Source: Deltaproteobacteria bacterium HGW-Deltaproteobacteria-18
GTDB taxonomy: Bacteria; Desulfobacterota; Desulfovibrionia; Desulfovibrionales; Desulfomicrobiaceae
Reading direction: 5' to 3'
Assembly (NCBI GenBank): GCA_002841885.1
Contig: PHBE01000001.1
Span: 1-64,000, forward strand
DNA length: 64,000 bases
In this document: in pieces, positions 27,213 through 36,481 of the stretch
Numbering within the stretch: the first letter of the stretch is position 1
Layout of the letters: every line of letters starts with the position of its first letter
The notes under the pieces: generated by a model
Seen by the model: the letters and a program-made list of their open reading frames with translations, nothing else
Database searches by the model: none
What the model was told of the DNA's origin: nothing
Position numbers and translations under genes: made by a program

Positions 27213-28217
27213 ATGAGACTTCAGGACCTCCCTCGACACATGGCCCGGCGTTGCCTCGGCATCCCGCGCTTTTGCCGGGAGGTCCTGGGAGTTGAGCTTC
27301 GCGGCGCACGCCTGGTGGTCGCCTACTCCGCAGGCCTTGACTCCACGGCCCTGCTGCACATGCTCCACCTGCTGCGCACGCCGTTGAACCTGACCATCGT
27401 CGCCGCCCATGCCCACCACGGCCTCAGGCCCGAATCGGACCAGGAACTGGAGCATGCCCAGGCAGTCTGCTCAGGGCTCGATATTCCCTTGCGCACCACA
27501 AGGCTCGACGTACCTGCGCTCAAGGCCGCGTCGGGACGAGGCCTTGAGGAATGCGCCCGTCAGGCGCGCTACGCCTTTCTGGATTCCGTGCGCCGCGAGC
27601 ATCAAGCGGACTGGATCGTCACCGCCCATCATGGCGACGATCTGGCCGAAGACATCGTCATGCGCCTGCTGCGAGGCACTGGCTGGCCCGGATTGGGCGG
27701 CATGCCGGGGATAGATCCGTGTCGAAGCCTGCTGCGGCCACTGCTGGGCTTGGAAAAAAGCGAGTTGCGCGCCTTCTTGGAAGAGACCGGGACAGGCTGG
27801 TGCGAAGACATGTCCAATACCTCGACGGATCGCACCCGCAACCGTATCCGACACGATATCCTGCCACTCCTGCGCCGCGAAAATCCCTCGTTTTTCAGGA
27901 CCTCCATGCAACTCTGGACCCTCGCCCGGATCGATGAGGAATACTGGAGCCAACAATTGCCGGACCTGCCCGCTCCGGAACGGGATTTCATGCTGGATCA
28001 GACAATGCTTGAGGCGCATCAGGCCATGCGACTTCGCCTTTACAAGGCCATCCTTGACTCCATGGGGCCAGGGCAGGCGCTGGCGGACCATCTTTTGCTC
28101 CTCGACAAGGCCTGGATGCGCAAAAATTGTGGAAGGACCATCCAGTTTCCAGGCGACAAGATCGCCTCGGTGGAACCCGCGGGCATCCGCTTTCATTTCC
28201 AGAAACGCACTCCGTAA
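27213..28217 (+). CDS. tilS: tRNA(Ile)-lysidine synthase
   Basis: 334 residues from ATG 27213. PP-loop VVAYSAGLDSTALLH (usual SGGxDS), VAAHAHHGLRP, and TAHHGDDLAEDIVMRLLRGTG are TilS hallmarks; NRIRHDILPLL is the conserved segment that follows. It adds lysine to the wobble cytidine of tRNA-Ile(CAU), changing its codon reading to AUA. Essential in most bacteria. The C-terminal part is short compared with E. coli TilS, consistent with the compact forms. Confidence 0.9.
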   Translation: MRLQDLPRHMARRCLGIPRFCREVLGVELRGARLVVAYSAGLDSTALLHMLHLLRTPLNLTIVAAHAHHGLRPESDQELEHAQAVCSGLDIPLRTTRLDVPALKAASGRGLEECARQARYAFLDSVRREHQADWIVTAHHGDDLAEDIVMRLLRGTGWPGLGGMPGIDPCRSLLRPLLGLEKSELRAFLEETGTGWCEDMSNTSTDRTRNRIRHDILPLLRRENPSFFRTSMQLWTLARIDEEYWSQQLPDLPAPERDFMLDQTMLEAHQAMRLRLYKAILDSMGPGQALADHLLLLDKAWMRKNCGRTIQFPGDKIASVEPAGIRFHFQKRTP

Positions 28218-28425
28218 AATCCGGATTTTCCGCAAAGAGCCCTGCCATTATCCAGCAGGTCCGGTTCCACGGCCGTATTTATCGCCAACATGCCGGAATG
28301 AAAAAGCTGGAGCAACCTCTTTGCATGTTTCGCCCGATAAATCCCCATCCGTATTTGGTCCGGGAAAACTGGAACAGGTCCTCAGGCAGGCAGGTTGATT
28401 TCCGAAACGACACTGACACACAGGG

Positions 28426-28455
28426 TTGTCAAAAATACGAATTACTTGGTATATA
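28426..28455 (+). promoter_or_regulatory. Sigma-70-type promoter candidate for the PilZ gene
   Basis: TTGTCA and TATATA are 18 bases apart, about 75 bases before the PilZ start codon. The rest of the 313-base stretch 28218-28530 between tilS and the PilZ gene shows no gene or structured element I can support. Confidence 0.5.
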
Positions 28456-28530
28456 ACTTGCTTCAAAACTACATAGAAGTATGTAGTTCAGGTTCACGGA
28501 GCCTGACTTTGCAGTAAAGACGAGGTGTGT

Positions 28531-28875
28531 ATGAGAGTCAGCAAGAAGAGCGATAATCGGGAAAAAGATCGAATTCCGCACAAGGCCGTCATCCGTTTTT
28601 GCGCCGGAGAGCAGGAGGAATGCCGGATTGCCAAAATGATAAATTACAGCAGCACCGGCATGTACCTGGAACTGAACTACCCGCCACCGAAACTTGGCGC
28701 CAATCTGCTCATCGAAGTATTGACGGATGAAGAACTCCAGAACCCCGTGGCTGAATATCAAAATCCGAAGACATGCTATTACGCGAAGGTCATATGGAAA
28801 AAAAACCTGCCCGATTCAAACGCCGAATACGGAGTAGGTTTGCGCTATCTGTCTTCTGCCACAACGGAAAGCTGA
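28531..28875 (+). CDS. PilZ-domain protein (c-di-GMP binding)
   Basis: 114 residues from ATG 28531 (GAGG five bases before). A single PilZ domain: the RxxxR motif appears as REKDR near residue 10, and the second motif as NYSSTGMYLEL (N-x-S-x-x-G). Both c-di-GMP-contacting motifs are kept, so binding is expected. No output domain is fused, so it should act by protein contact on motility, adhesion or exopolysaccharide; the partner is unknown. Single-gene transcript between a promoter candidate and a terminator. Confidence 0.85.
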   Translation: MRVSKKSDNREKDRIPHKAVIRFCAGEQEECRIAKMINYSSTGMYLELNYPPPKLGANLLIEVLTDEELQNPVAEYQNPKTCYYAKVIWKKNLPDSNAEYGVGLRYLSSATTES

Positions 28876-28893
28876 CCGTAGGCGGCATTTTTC

Positions 28894-28919
28894 ATGGCCC
28901 TTTGCAGGGCCATTTTCAT
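28894..28919. terminator. Terminator between PilZ and thioredoxin reductase genes
   Basis: Stem ATGGCCC / GGGCCAT with loop TTTGCA, then TTTCATT on the plus strand. The stem sits between two convergent genes, and its tail overlaps the stop region of the minus-strand gene. Confidence 0.65.
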
Positions 28920-30553
28920 TTGCGCGCGGCCAGTTCCGCCTTGCGTCTCGTCAGATCCTCGAAAACCGCCATGGCCGCCGTAGCGCCCTCGCTGACGGCC
29001 GTGACGATCTGCTGCACTCCCCCAGTGATGTCTCCGGCCGCATAGATGCGTGGAATGCTGGTCCGCCCCTGCCTGTCGACACGGATATAGCCGCCCGGCT
29101 CCTGGGCCAGGCCCAGATGGGATACGGCCTGTACGTTGGGCACGATGCCGATGGCCAGAAAAAGCCCGTCCACAGAGACACGCTCTGTTTCACCGGTTTT
29201 TACATGTTTTACGCTTATGAACGTGAGCGCCTCTTTTCCTCCGATCTCCTCGACAACGCTGTTCCAACGCACGGGAATCTCTTCCCTGAGCACTGAATCG
29301 ACAAGGTGCTGTTCGGCCCGGAAGCTGTCGCGGCGATGCACGATGAACACGTCCACCCCCAGATTCTTCAAGTGCAGGGCGTCGGTCAGGGCAGTATTTC
29401 CGCCTCCGACCACGGCAACCTTCTTGCCCTTGAACATGAATCCGTCGCAAGAGGCGCAAAACGACACGCCTTTGCTCATGAAACGTTCCTCGCCGGGAAC
29501 TTCGAGCTTTTTCCAGGTCGCCCCCGCCGCGTAGATGACGGCATCCGCCAGAAAAATCCGGTCCTGGGTCAAGACCTCGATATCCCGGGCAACCTTGATC
29601 TCTTCCACCGTCTGGCCTGTGATCACATCCACGTACTGCTTGGCCTGTTCGTGAATCATGTCCATGAGCATCTTGCCGCCGATGTTGATAAAACCGGGAT
29701 AGTTCTCCACTTCCGGAGTGATGCTGACCAGCCCGCCGACAATGCCTTTTTCCAACACCACGGCGTCAAGACCGGCGCGCTTGGCGTAGATTCCGGCCGT
29801 AAGCCCCGCTGGCCCCGAGCCGATGATGACGACATCGTGCCGGCTCACGTCCGCCGCATCCATGACACCCCTTTCCTCCGCCATGTCCTTGGCCGCCTTG
29901 AGGGTGAGGAGTTGGACGACGAAAGCCAGTTCAGCCTCCATGCCCACGGTGGACAGCTTGTCGTCGTAAACCGTGTGCGGAATGGAGCCCACGGAATACT
30001 CCTCGGCATATTCGGGGTTCTCACCGGTCTCGATGCATTCGACACTGACCAAAAGCGGTTTCTCGACGGCCGCCTTGATGGCGTTGACGCACTGCCCGGG
30101 ACAATAAGGGCAGGTCGGACTGACAAAAACCTTGACCTGACGAGGCTCCTGCAATTCCTGCAGCAGTTCCCTGCTGCGCTCGGACAGGAAGCTCTTGCCC
30201 GTGGAGACCATCATCAGGGCATGCAAAAAGGCCTGCCCTTCCTCGCCGGCCGGGGCTCCTGTGAAGCGAATGGAATATTTTTCGGGCGCTATGAGCAGCG
30301 TCGGGAAACGCTCCACTGCATATTTGCTGTTGGCCGCTTCATCTTGCGAATGCACGCTTAAAGTGACCTTGTCGGTGAGGCGAACGAGATCCTTCATGAG
30401 ATTTTGCGCAAAGTCCGCATAGGCATCGTTCTGACCGGGCTTCACGAACAGGTGCACCGGCACCACTTCCTTGAAATCTTTCAGATAGGAGGACAGGGCC
30501 TTGCGCTGATCCTCGGGCAGAAACCAGTCGTTATTTTTATTGGGTTTGGTCAT
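28916..30553 (-). CDS. Thioredoxin reductase fused to N-terminal thioredoxin/glutaredoxin-like domains
   Basis: 545 residues from ATG 30553, which has GGAGG before it; the frame to 30622 lacks this. Residues ~1-110 look like a degenerate thioredoxin fold. Residues ~125-205 are a glutaredoxin-like domain with CPYCPG. Residues ~225-545 are a flavoprotein reductase: FAD motif VVIIGSGPAGLTAGIYAKRA, redox-active FCASCDG, NADPH motif VAVVGGGNTALTDALHL and C-terminal IYAAGDITGG. The order resembles AhpF (tandem Trx folds plus reductase), but no ahpC is adjacent. Likely an electron route from NAD(P)H to thiols or a peroxiredoxin in an anaerobe. Confidence 0.88.
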   Translation of the reverse strand: MTKPNKNNDWFLPEDQRKALSSYLKDFKEVVPVHLFVKPGQNDAYADFAQNLMKDLVRLTDKVTLSVHSQDEAANSKYAVERFPTLLIAPEKYSIRFTGAPAGEEGQAFLHALMMVSTGKSFLSERSRELLQELQEPRQVKVFVSPTCPYCPGQCVNAIKAAVEKPLLVSVECIETGENPEYAEEYSVGSIPHTVYDDKLSTVGMEAELAFVVQLLTLKAAKDMAEERGVMDAADVSRHDVVIIGSGPAGLTAGIYAKRAGLDAVVLEKGIVGGLVSITPEVENYPGFINIGGKMLMDMIHEQAKQYVDVITGQTVEEIKVARDIEVLTQDRIFLADAVIYAAGATWKKLEVPGEERFMSKGVSFCASCDGFMFKGKKVAVVGGGNTALTDALHLKNLGVDVFIVHRRDSFRAEQHLVDSVLREEIPVRWNSVVEEIGGKEALTFISVKHVKTGETERVSVDGLFLAIGIVPNVQAVSHLGLAQEPGGYIRVDRQGRTSIPRIYAAGDITGGVQQIVTAVSEGATAAMAVFEDLTRRKAELAARK

Positions 30554-30719
30554 GAGAGCCTCCGGAGATAGAGTAACGAGTATTGCGAACTGTTTCTCTA
30601 ACGTCTTCCGGACATTTGTCAAAGCGCTGTCGGTGGTTGCAACGAAACGTCACGAAAGAATAGATTCAGGGAGACGGCAGTCAACGCGGAACAAAGGCCA
30701 TGAGGGAAGTGATAAAGCA

Positions 30720-31802
30720 TCAAGACCGGGGGGGAAGGACCGAGGCATAGGCCCGCAGATACGCAGCGTGCATCAAGGATGCATCATAGGCCGCAACATC
30801 CCGGTTCCCTGCCGAAGCGAGTTGTTCGCCCAAGGCGGGATTTTCGAGCAGGCGCTTGATTTGCAGCGCAAGGGATGACGGTTCGCCATTGGTGAAGACA
30901 AGCCCGTTGACACCGTCGCGGACCAACTCAAGATTGGCGGGAAGATCGGAACAGATCACGGGCACGCCCGAAGCCCATCCCTCCTTGACGACCCCGCTTG
31001 ACCCCTCGCCATGAGCCGAGGGCACGATCAATATGTCGAGGCTGGGGAGAACCTGGACGCTCTCGATATGACCTTTCCACACGATTCGGTCTGAAAGGCC
31101 CAAACTTTCGGCCTGACGCGCAAGGTCGGCCTTCAAGGCTCCGTCTCCGATCACCCAGACCTCAGGCACATGCGCAAGGAGCGAGAGAGCCTGAAAAAAC
31201 TGGGCATGCCCCTTCTGCGGGGAAAGGGCGCCGATGAGTCCCACCCGCCCCCGGTTCCCGGGCTTCCTGCGGGAATACCTGTCGAGCACGATGGCGCTTG
31301 GAATGACCGCGGTGCGGGAAACTCCAGCGCGGCGAACCACATCCTCAACTTCCCGGCTGACACAAGCCACCAAGGCCCCAAGCCGGTATTTCCAGCGGCT
31401 CCAGCCTTGGCCCAGGGCATAGGATACCCTCCGGGAATGGATCAGGGTCAGGTCCCGCCTGCAGAGATGCGCCAAGGCCCCAAGCGAGGCGGCGCGGGAA
31501 TCGTGGGTGTGAAGGATATGGGGAGAGGAAGGAAGCAAACCAAGCAGCGCGGCCAGATTCAGGGGATGATAATCACGCCTGCGGGGCAGCGGCGCAATCG
31601 CCAGCCCAAGCTCAAGGGCCGCATCAAGAATGGGCGCGCCCTTGGGCGCGGCCACGCACACACACATCCCGGCCTTATGCTGCTCCGCGGCAAGATATAT
31701 GACCTGACGCTGACCACCACGATATTCACATCCAAGATCCAGATGCGTCACTCCCGCGGCCCCCGGCAACGCCTTCTTTCTGTCCGCCATCTGAATTCTC
31801 AC
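30720..31802 (-). CDS. Glycosyltransferase family 4 (GT-B)
   Basis: 360 residues from GTG 31802 (GTGA overlap with the aminotransferase stop) or ATG 31790. N-terminal THLDLGCEYRGGQRQVI, middle GLIGALSPQKGHAQF, and C-terminal PSAHGEGSSGVVKEGWASGVPVIC are the nucleotide-sugar-binding Glycos_transf_1 pattern with the E-x7-E motif. Cytoplasmic, probably adds a sugar to a surface glycan. Its pairing with an aminotransferase and asd is unlikely to be functional. Confidence 0.85.
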   Translation of the reverse strand: MRIQMADRKKALPGAAGVTHLDLGCEYRGGQRQVIYLAAEQHKAGMCVCVAAPKGAPILDAALELGLAIAPLPRRRDYHPLNLAALLGLLPSSPHILHTHDSRAASLGALAHLCRRDLTLIHSRRVSYALGQGWSRWKYRLGALVACVSREVEDVVRRAGVSRTAVIPSAIVLDRYSRRKPGNRGRVGLIGALSPQKGHAQFFQALSLLAHVPEVWVIGDGALKADLARQAESLGLSDRIVWKGHIESVQVLPSLDILIVPSAHGEGSSGVVKEGWASGVPVICSDLPANLELVRDGVNGLVFTNGEPSSLALQIKRLLENPALGEQLASAGNRDVAAYDASLMHAAYLRAYASVLPPRS

Positions 31803-32749
31803 GCCCGCCGCAGCGGCTGACCATGGGCCTTGCGGTCCGCCACCAGCAGTTCACGCAGACGCAGACTGACCGGACCGGGAACACCGTCGCCCACGACACG
31901 GTCATTGTAACGGACCACGCCGACCGCATCTATGCTCGTCCCCAGAAGAATGATCTCGCGGCAGTCATAAAGCTCGGACTCGGGCACGGGACGTGTGGCG
32001 ACCTGCATGAATCCCGCGGCCAGGCTCATGGCCCGCTTCAGGGTCGTGCCCATGAGGGCGTTCTTGAGTTCAGGCACGACGAAAACCCCGTCCCGGTCCA
32101 CCAGCACCGCATTCTCCGTGGAGCCTTCGGCCAGAAAACCCTCCCCGTCGAAACAGAGAGGATAGTCGGCGCCCTGTTCCACGGCGTCCTTTTTCATGAG
32201 CACGTTGGGCAGATAGTTCACGCTCTTGATCTGGGACATCCAGCCCTGTTTGGCCGGAATGCGCGTGCGCACGGCACTGACCCCGACGGTCCAGAAGGAT
32301 TCGAGCTTGCGGACGATGCGCTTGGCCACGATATAAAGGCTCTGGTGCGGGCATTCGCGGGTGTCCAGGGTGAATCCGCCAGGACCGCGCCCCACAAAAA
32401 CCATGACGTTGCCTTCGTTTGCGCCGCTGACCAGGCAGACCTGCCGGATCAGGTCGTCCAGCTCTGCAGTGCTGATCGGCAACGCAAGCCCGATGGCCCC
32501 GGCGGAACGTTCCAGACGCAGCAGATGTTCGCCCAGTTGATAAATGGCTCCGTCCTCAAAACGCAGCGCCTCGAATACGCCGTCACCGCGATGCACGAGG
32601 TGGTCATCAAGAGGTATGAGCATGAGGCGCGGATTGGTGAAAATCGCCCCCAGCCGATGATCGTAGAATGCCAGAAAATTCTCTTCGCCGGGACGCGGGA
32701 GAGCCAGCAAGCGTTCCCAAAAGAACTGCTCATTTCCGATTTCAGCCAT
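31799..32749 (-). CDS. Class IV aminotransferase (branched-chain / D-amino-acid aminotransferase-like)
   Basis: 316 residues from ATG 32749 with GGAGGG before it. PLP fold type IV: HLVHRGDGVFEALRF near residue 50, catalytic Lys in SQIKSVNYLPNVLMKKDA, and EGSTENAVLVD for the phosphate cup. Members include IlvE, D-alanine aminotransferase and aminodeoxychorismate lyase; the sequence does not let me choose. The RIPAKQGWMSQIKSVNYL context leans to the branched-chain or lyase-like type. Overlaps the GT4 gene by 4 bases. Confidence 0.85.
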   Translation of the reverse strand: MAEIGNEQFFWERLLALPRPGEENFLAFYDHRLGAIFTNPRLMLIPLDDHLVHRGDGVFEALRFEDGAIYQLGEHLLRLERSAGAIGLALPISTAELDDLIRQVCLVSGANEGNVMVFVGRGPGGFTLDTRECPHQSLYIVAKRIVRKLESFWTVGVSAVRTRIPAKQGWMSQIKSVNYLPNVLMKKDAVEQGADYPLCFDGEGFLAEGSTENAVLVDRDGVFVVPELKNALMGTTLKRAMSLAAGFMQVATRPVPESELYDCREIILLGTSIDAVGVVRYNDRVVGDGVPGPVSLRLRELLVADRKAHGQPLRRA

Positions 32750-32795
32750 ATTACCCTCCATGGCGGCAAGCCGCACCTCATCGCACTGCACTCGC

Positions 32796-32832
32796 AAAAC
32801 ACGCCCCAAGCCGTTGTCAGGTTCGGGGCGTG
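32796..32832 (-). terminator. Terminator after asd
   Basis: On the minus strand the stem CACGCCCC / GGGGCGTG encloses a 17-base loop and is followed by TTTT. It starts 25 bases after the asd stop, so asd ends an upstream transcript and the aminotransferase gene should have its own promoter in 32750-32795. Confidence 0.7.
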
Positions 32833-32856
32833 CGGAGAACTGGAAGCGTGTCGAGT

Positions 32857-33882
32857 TTACGAAATGCGCAAAAGGCCGCGTTCCAGAAGCACCTCAGCGA
32901 TCTGTACGGCGTTCAGGGCCGCGCCCTTGCGAATATTGTCGGCCACGATGAACATGTTCAGCCCATTCTCGATGCTCTCGTCTTCACGGATGCGGCCCAC
33001 GAAAGTTTCGTCCTCTCCTGCTGCAAAAACGGGCATCGGGTAGATCTTCTCACTCGGGTTATCAAGAACGCGAACACCCGGAGCCTGGGCCAGGATGGCG
33101 CGGGCCTCCTTGGAGGTCAGCTTCTTCTCGGTCTCGATGTTCACGCTTTCGCTGTGCCCGTAGAAGACCGGCACGCGTACCGCGGTAGCGGTGACACGGA
33201 TGGAATCGTCGCCCATGATCTTCTTGGTCTCAAGGACCATCTTCATCTCTTCCTTGGTGTACTCGTTATCCAGGAAGACATCGATCTGCGGCAGACAGTT
33301 GAAGGCGATGCGGTGCGGGTATACCGAGTTGGTGGTTTCCTGGCCGTTGAAAAGCTGGCGCACCTGGCTTTCCAGTTCGACGATGGCCTTCTGGCCGGTA
33401 CCGGAAACAGCCTGATAGGTGGAGACCACGACACGCTTGATGCGGGCCGCGTCATGCAGGGGTTTCAAGGCCACGACCATCTGGATGGTCGAGCAGTTGG
33501 GGTTGGCGATAATGCCCTTGTGCCATGCGAGATCGTCCGGGTTGACCTCGGGCACGACCAGCGGAACTGCCGGGTCCATGCGCCAGGCGCTGGAGTTGTC
33601 GACTACGACGCATCCGGCCTTGACCGCGCAGGGCGCAAACTTTTCGGATGTGGATCCGCCGGCGGAAAAAAGGGCCAGATCAACACCGACAAAGGAATCT
33701 TCGGTCAATTCCTGCACCGTCAGTTTTTTCGTACCGAATTCAACCTTGGTACCCGCGGAGCGCGAAGAGGCAAGAGCCCGCACTTCCGAATGGGGAAAAT
33801 TCCGGCGAACCAAAGTATCGAGCATCTCTCTGCCAACGGCGCCAGTCGCACCAACCACCGCCACTACGGGGATCTTCTTCAT
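32857..33882 (-). CDS. asd: Aspartate-semialdehyde dehydrogenase
   Basis: 341 residues from ATG 33882; GGAGG stands five bases before it, which decides this start over ATG 33885. NADPH motif VVGATGAVGREML, catalytic Cys in NPNCSTIQMV, and KIYPMPVFAAGEDETFVGRIR near the C-terminus. It forms aspartate semialdehyde for lysine/diaminopimelate, threonine and methionine. Lies 18 bases after metF, so two aspartate-family/methionine genes are together. Confidence 0.95.
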   Translation of the reverse strand: MKKIPVVAVVGATGAVGREMLDTLVRRNFPHSEVRALASSRSAGTKVEFGTKKLTVQELTEDSFVGVDLALFSAGGSTSEKFAPCAVKAGCVVVDNSSAWRMDPAVPLVVPEVNPDDLAWHKGIIANPNCSTIQMVVALKPLHDAARIKRVVVSTYQAVSGTGQKAIVELESQVRQLFNGQETTNSVYPHRIAFNCLPQIDVFLDNEYTKEEMKMVLETKKIMGDDSIRVTATAVRVPVFYGHSESVNIETEKKLTSKEARAILAQAPGVRVLDNPSEKIYPMPVFAAGEDETFVGRIREDESIENGLNMFIVADNIRKGAALNAVQIAEVLLERGLLRIS

Positions 33883-33900
33883 CATCGCCTCCAAAATATG

Positions 33901-34788
33901 TTACTTCAGCCCATCCCTGCGCAAAAAATCCTTCCAGATGTCAAGACAGGTGTCGGCTTTGTTAAGGGTGTAGAGATGCACTCCAGGGGCTCCCCGGTCA
34001 AGCAGATTTCGGATCTGGCTCTTGGCGTAGCCCAGCCCCAGCCCCCGTACCCCGCTCTCTCCGTAGACCTTGTGCACGTGTTCCAGATCGCTCATGAACC
34101 CTTCGGGCACGGAGGCTCCGCAAAAGGTGAGCATCCGCTTCAGGGCCCCAAGGTTCTGGACCGGCAGGATGCCCGGAATGATGGGCACGTCGATTCCCAC
34201 CGCCCTGGCCCGGGCAACGAAATCGAAATATGCGTCATTGTCGAAAAAAAGCTGCGTGATGATGAAGTCCGCCCCGCAGGCCACCTTGTGCCGCAGGCGC
34301 TCGAGGTCGTCATCCATGCTCGCGGCCTCGGGGTGCTTTTCGGGGTACCCGGCCACGCCGATGGACAACTCTGAAAAATCCTGCCGGATGAAGGAGACAA
34401 GATCGCTGCCGTGCTGAAACTCCTCGCTGTCCGGAGTGAAGGTGCTCTCGCCGCGAGGAGGATCGCCGCGCAGGGCGAGGACGTTCTTCACGTCGGCCTG
34501 GACGAGTCCGGCCAGAAAGGATCCAAGACGCGCCCTGTCCGCGCCGACACAGGTCAGGTGCGCCAGCGGCTCAAGGCCGTATTCCTGTTTCATGCGGGCC
34601 ACGATCTCAAGCGTGTTGTGCTGGGTGCTGCCGCCCGCGCCGTAAGTCACGGAGCAAAACAGAGGGCCAAGGTCACGCAACTGGCGCACGACGTCAAAAA
34701 AACCGGGCCACTGCGCCCGGTCCTTGGGTGGAAAGAACTCCAGCGACAGGAATGGTTCCTGCCGCTGGAGCAACTGAGCAATACGCAC
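33901..34788 (-). CDS. metF: 5,10-methylenetetrahydrofolate reductase
   Basis: 295 residues. TIM-barrel flavoprotein with SLEFFPPKD at the N-terminus, FCSVTYGAGGSTQ, LAHLTCVGADR, LALRGDPPRGE and ITQLFFDNDAYFDFV. Reduces methylene-THF to methyl-THF for methionine synthesis; in anaerobes it can also serve the methyl branch of the Wood-Ljungdahl pathway. Length and motifs are normal. Between pilC (16 bases upstream) and asd. Confidence 0.95.
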   Translation of the reverse strand: MRIAQLLQRQEPFLSLEFFPPKDRAQWPGFFDVVRQLRDLGPLFCSVTYGAGGSTQHNTLEIVARMKQEYGLEPLAHLTCVGADRARLGSFLAGLVQADVKNVLALRGDPPRGESTFTPDSEEFQHGSDLVSFIRQDFSELSIGVAGYPEKHPEAASMDDDLERLRHKVACGADFIITQLFFDNDAYFDFVARARAVGIDVPIIPGILPVQNLGALKRMLTFCGASVPEGFMSDLEHVHKVYGESGVRGLGLGYAKSQIRNLLDRGAPGVHLYTLNKADTCLDIWKDFLRRDGLK

Positions 34789-34804
34789 GAAAAACTCCCT
34801 GAAC

Positions 34805-36010
34805 TTAGGCTACTGTGTCGGCGATGGAGAAGATGGGCAGGTACATGCTGATGACCAGTCCACCAACGACAACACCCAGGAAAACGATCATGATGGGCTC
34901 GATGAGGGAGGTCAGGGCGTCAACGGCCACATCGACCTCGTCATCGTAGAAGTCCGCGATTTTCGAGAGCATGGAGTCAAGGGCGCCCGTGGTCTCGCCA
35001 ATGGCAATCATGTGGATGACCATGGGCGGAAAGACTCCGGTATCTTCCAGAGGCTCGGCCAGGCTCTGGCCCTCGGCGATGGATTTCTTGGCTTCGAGCA
35101 CGCCCTTCTCAACGGTCTTGTTGCCCGAAGTGCGCGAGACGATGTCCAGCGCGTTCAGTATCGGCACGCCGCTTGAAACCATGGTCGCCAGCGTCCGGCT
35201 GAACTTGGCCACGGCGGCCTTGCGCAGCAGGGGCCCGAAGACGGGCAGGAAAAGAACCCAGCGGTCGACGATAATCTGCCCTTTTTCCCATTTGTAAAAA
35301 AACTTGAAGCCCACGATAAAGGCTATGATGCCGGCCACAAGCAACATGAAATTGTTGATGACGAAGTTGCTCATGGAGATGACTACCTGGGTCGGCAGGG
35401 GCAGCGCGCCGCCTGCTTCCCGGAACATCTGCTCAAACGTCGGGATGACGAAGATGAGGATGACCGCGATGACCGCCACGGCCACGGTCACGACCACGCT
35501 CGGATAGATCATGGCGCCCTTGATCTTGGCTTTGAGTTTGGCGGCTTTTTCTATGTATTCTGCCAGACGCAGGAGTACCTGGTCCAGGATACCGCCAGTC
35601 TCACCGGCGTTGACCATGTTGGAATAGAGGGCGTCGAAAATGTCTGGATGCTTTTTGAGGCCCTCGTACAGGGAACTGCCGCCCTCGATGTCGTTTCTGA
35701 CCGTGTAGAGTTTGCGGCGCAGCTTGGGGTTCTCGGTCTGCTCGCACATGATCTGCAGGGCCTGCAGAATGGGCACGCCTGCATTGATCATGGTGGCGAA
35801 CTGCCGACTGAAGACGACCATGTCCCGATCGGACACACCGCCCTCAAGAAAGGTGCCCTCAAGGATGTCCTTGGGCTTTGGCTTGACCCGGACATTGCCA
35901 TATCCCTTGCGCCTGAGGATATTTTCGGCAAATTCAAGACTTGGAGCGTCCAAATCCCCTTTAACCGATCTACCACCGCGTGTTTTGGCCTTATAGATGA
36001 AGACAGGCAT
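34805..36010 (-). CDS. pilC: Type IV pilus / type II secretion inner-membrane platform protein (PilC/GspF)
   Basis: 401 residues. N-terminal PVFIYKAKTRGGRSVKGDL, two GspF domains (about residues 70-195 and 270-395) with paired motifs FSRQFATMINAGVPILQALQ and FSRTLATMVSSGVPILNALD, and three membrane segments (about 170-195, 220-240, 375-395). It is the membrane platform that links the pilus assembly ATPase to the pseudopilus. Other pilus genes are not in the window; the lone pilC could belong to either system, but PilC is favoured by the N-terminus. Confidence 0.87.
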   Translation of the reverse strand: MPVFIYKAKTRGGRSVKGDLDAPSLEFAENILRRKGYGNVRVKPKPKDILEGTFLEGGVSDRDMVVFSRQFATMINAGVPILQALQIMCEQTENPKLRRKLYTVRNDIEGGSSLYEGLKKHPDIFDALYSNMVNAGETGGILDQVLLRLAEYIEKAAKLKAKIKGAMIYPSVVVTVAVAVIAVILIFVIPTFEQMFREAGGALPLPTQVVISMSNFVINNFMLLVAGIIAFIVGFKFFYKWEKGQIIVDRWVLFLPVFGPLLRKAAVAKFSRTLATMVSSGVPILNALDIVSRTSGNKTVEKGVLEAKKSIAEGQSLAEPLEDTGVFPPMVIHMIAIGETTGALDSMLSKIADFYDDEVDVAVDALTSLIEPIMIVFLGVVVGGLVISMYLPIFSIADTVA

Positions 36011-36076
36011 GAACGTCCTCCAGAAGTTGGGTCGGGAAAATACGTAACCAATCGCTGCCGGGAATCCGATCGGGGC

Positions 36077-36481
36077 CTAGCGCGTTTGCAGGCATGCCGA
36101 AAGTTCGGACAGAATCTCCTCGTCAGCCGGCAAAAAAGAGTAACCCCGTGCTTCTTCACATGTGACCCAGGCCAGTTCCTGGCCTTCACGCGGCGTTGGT
36201 GCGCCTGAAAATTCCGTCACAAGATGAAAGAAGAGCCGAATTGCACCTGCCTTAACCTTTTTTTCCTTTACTTTCCAGAGGGAAAAAGCATCTATTGCAA
36301 TGGATAATTCCTCTTCCAGTTCCCGCACAAGTGCCTGACCAAGCGTCTCATCGGCTTCGACCTTGCCGCCCGGAAATTCCCAGAATCCGGGCTCGGACAT
36401 GGAAGCCGAGCGCCGCGCGGCCAGAAACCTGCCTTCGCGAACGATGATCCCGGCCACCACGTCAATGGCGTCGCTCGTCAT
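36077..36481 (-). CDS. mutT: Nudix hydrolase, MutT-like (8-oxo-dGTP diphosphatase)
   Basis: 134 residues. The Nudix box runs from GGKVEADETLGQALVRELEEEL (residues ~40-60) with the REL-x-EE core intact, preceded by GFWEFPGGK as in MutT. Likely removes oxidised dGTP. The start overlaps the stop of the ABC-F gene by 4 bases (ATGA 36478-36481). A second Nudix-like domain occurs in mutY further on. Confidence 0.85.
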   Translation of the reverse strand: MTSDAIDVVAGIIVREGRFLAARRSASMSEPGFWEFPGGKVEADETLGQALVRELEEELSIAIDAFSLWKVKEKKVKAGAIRLFFHLVTEFSGAPTPREGQELAWVTCEEARGYSFLPADEEILSELSACLQTR

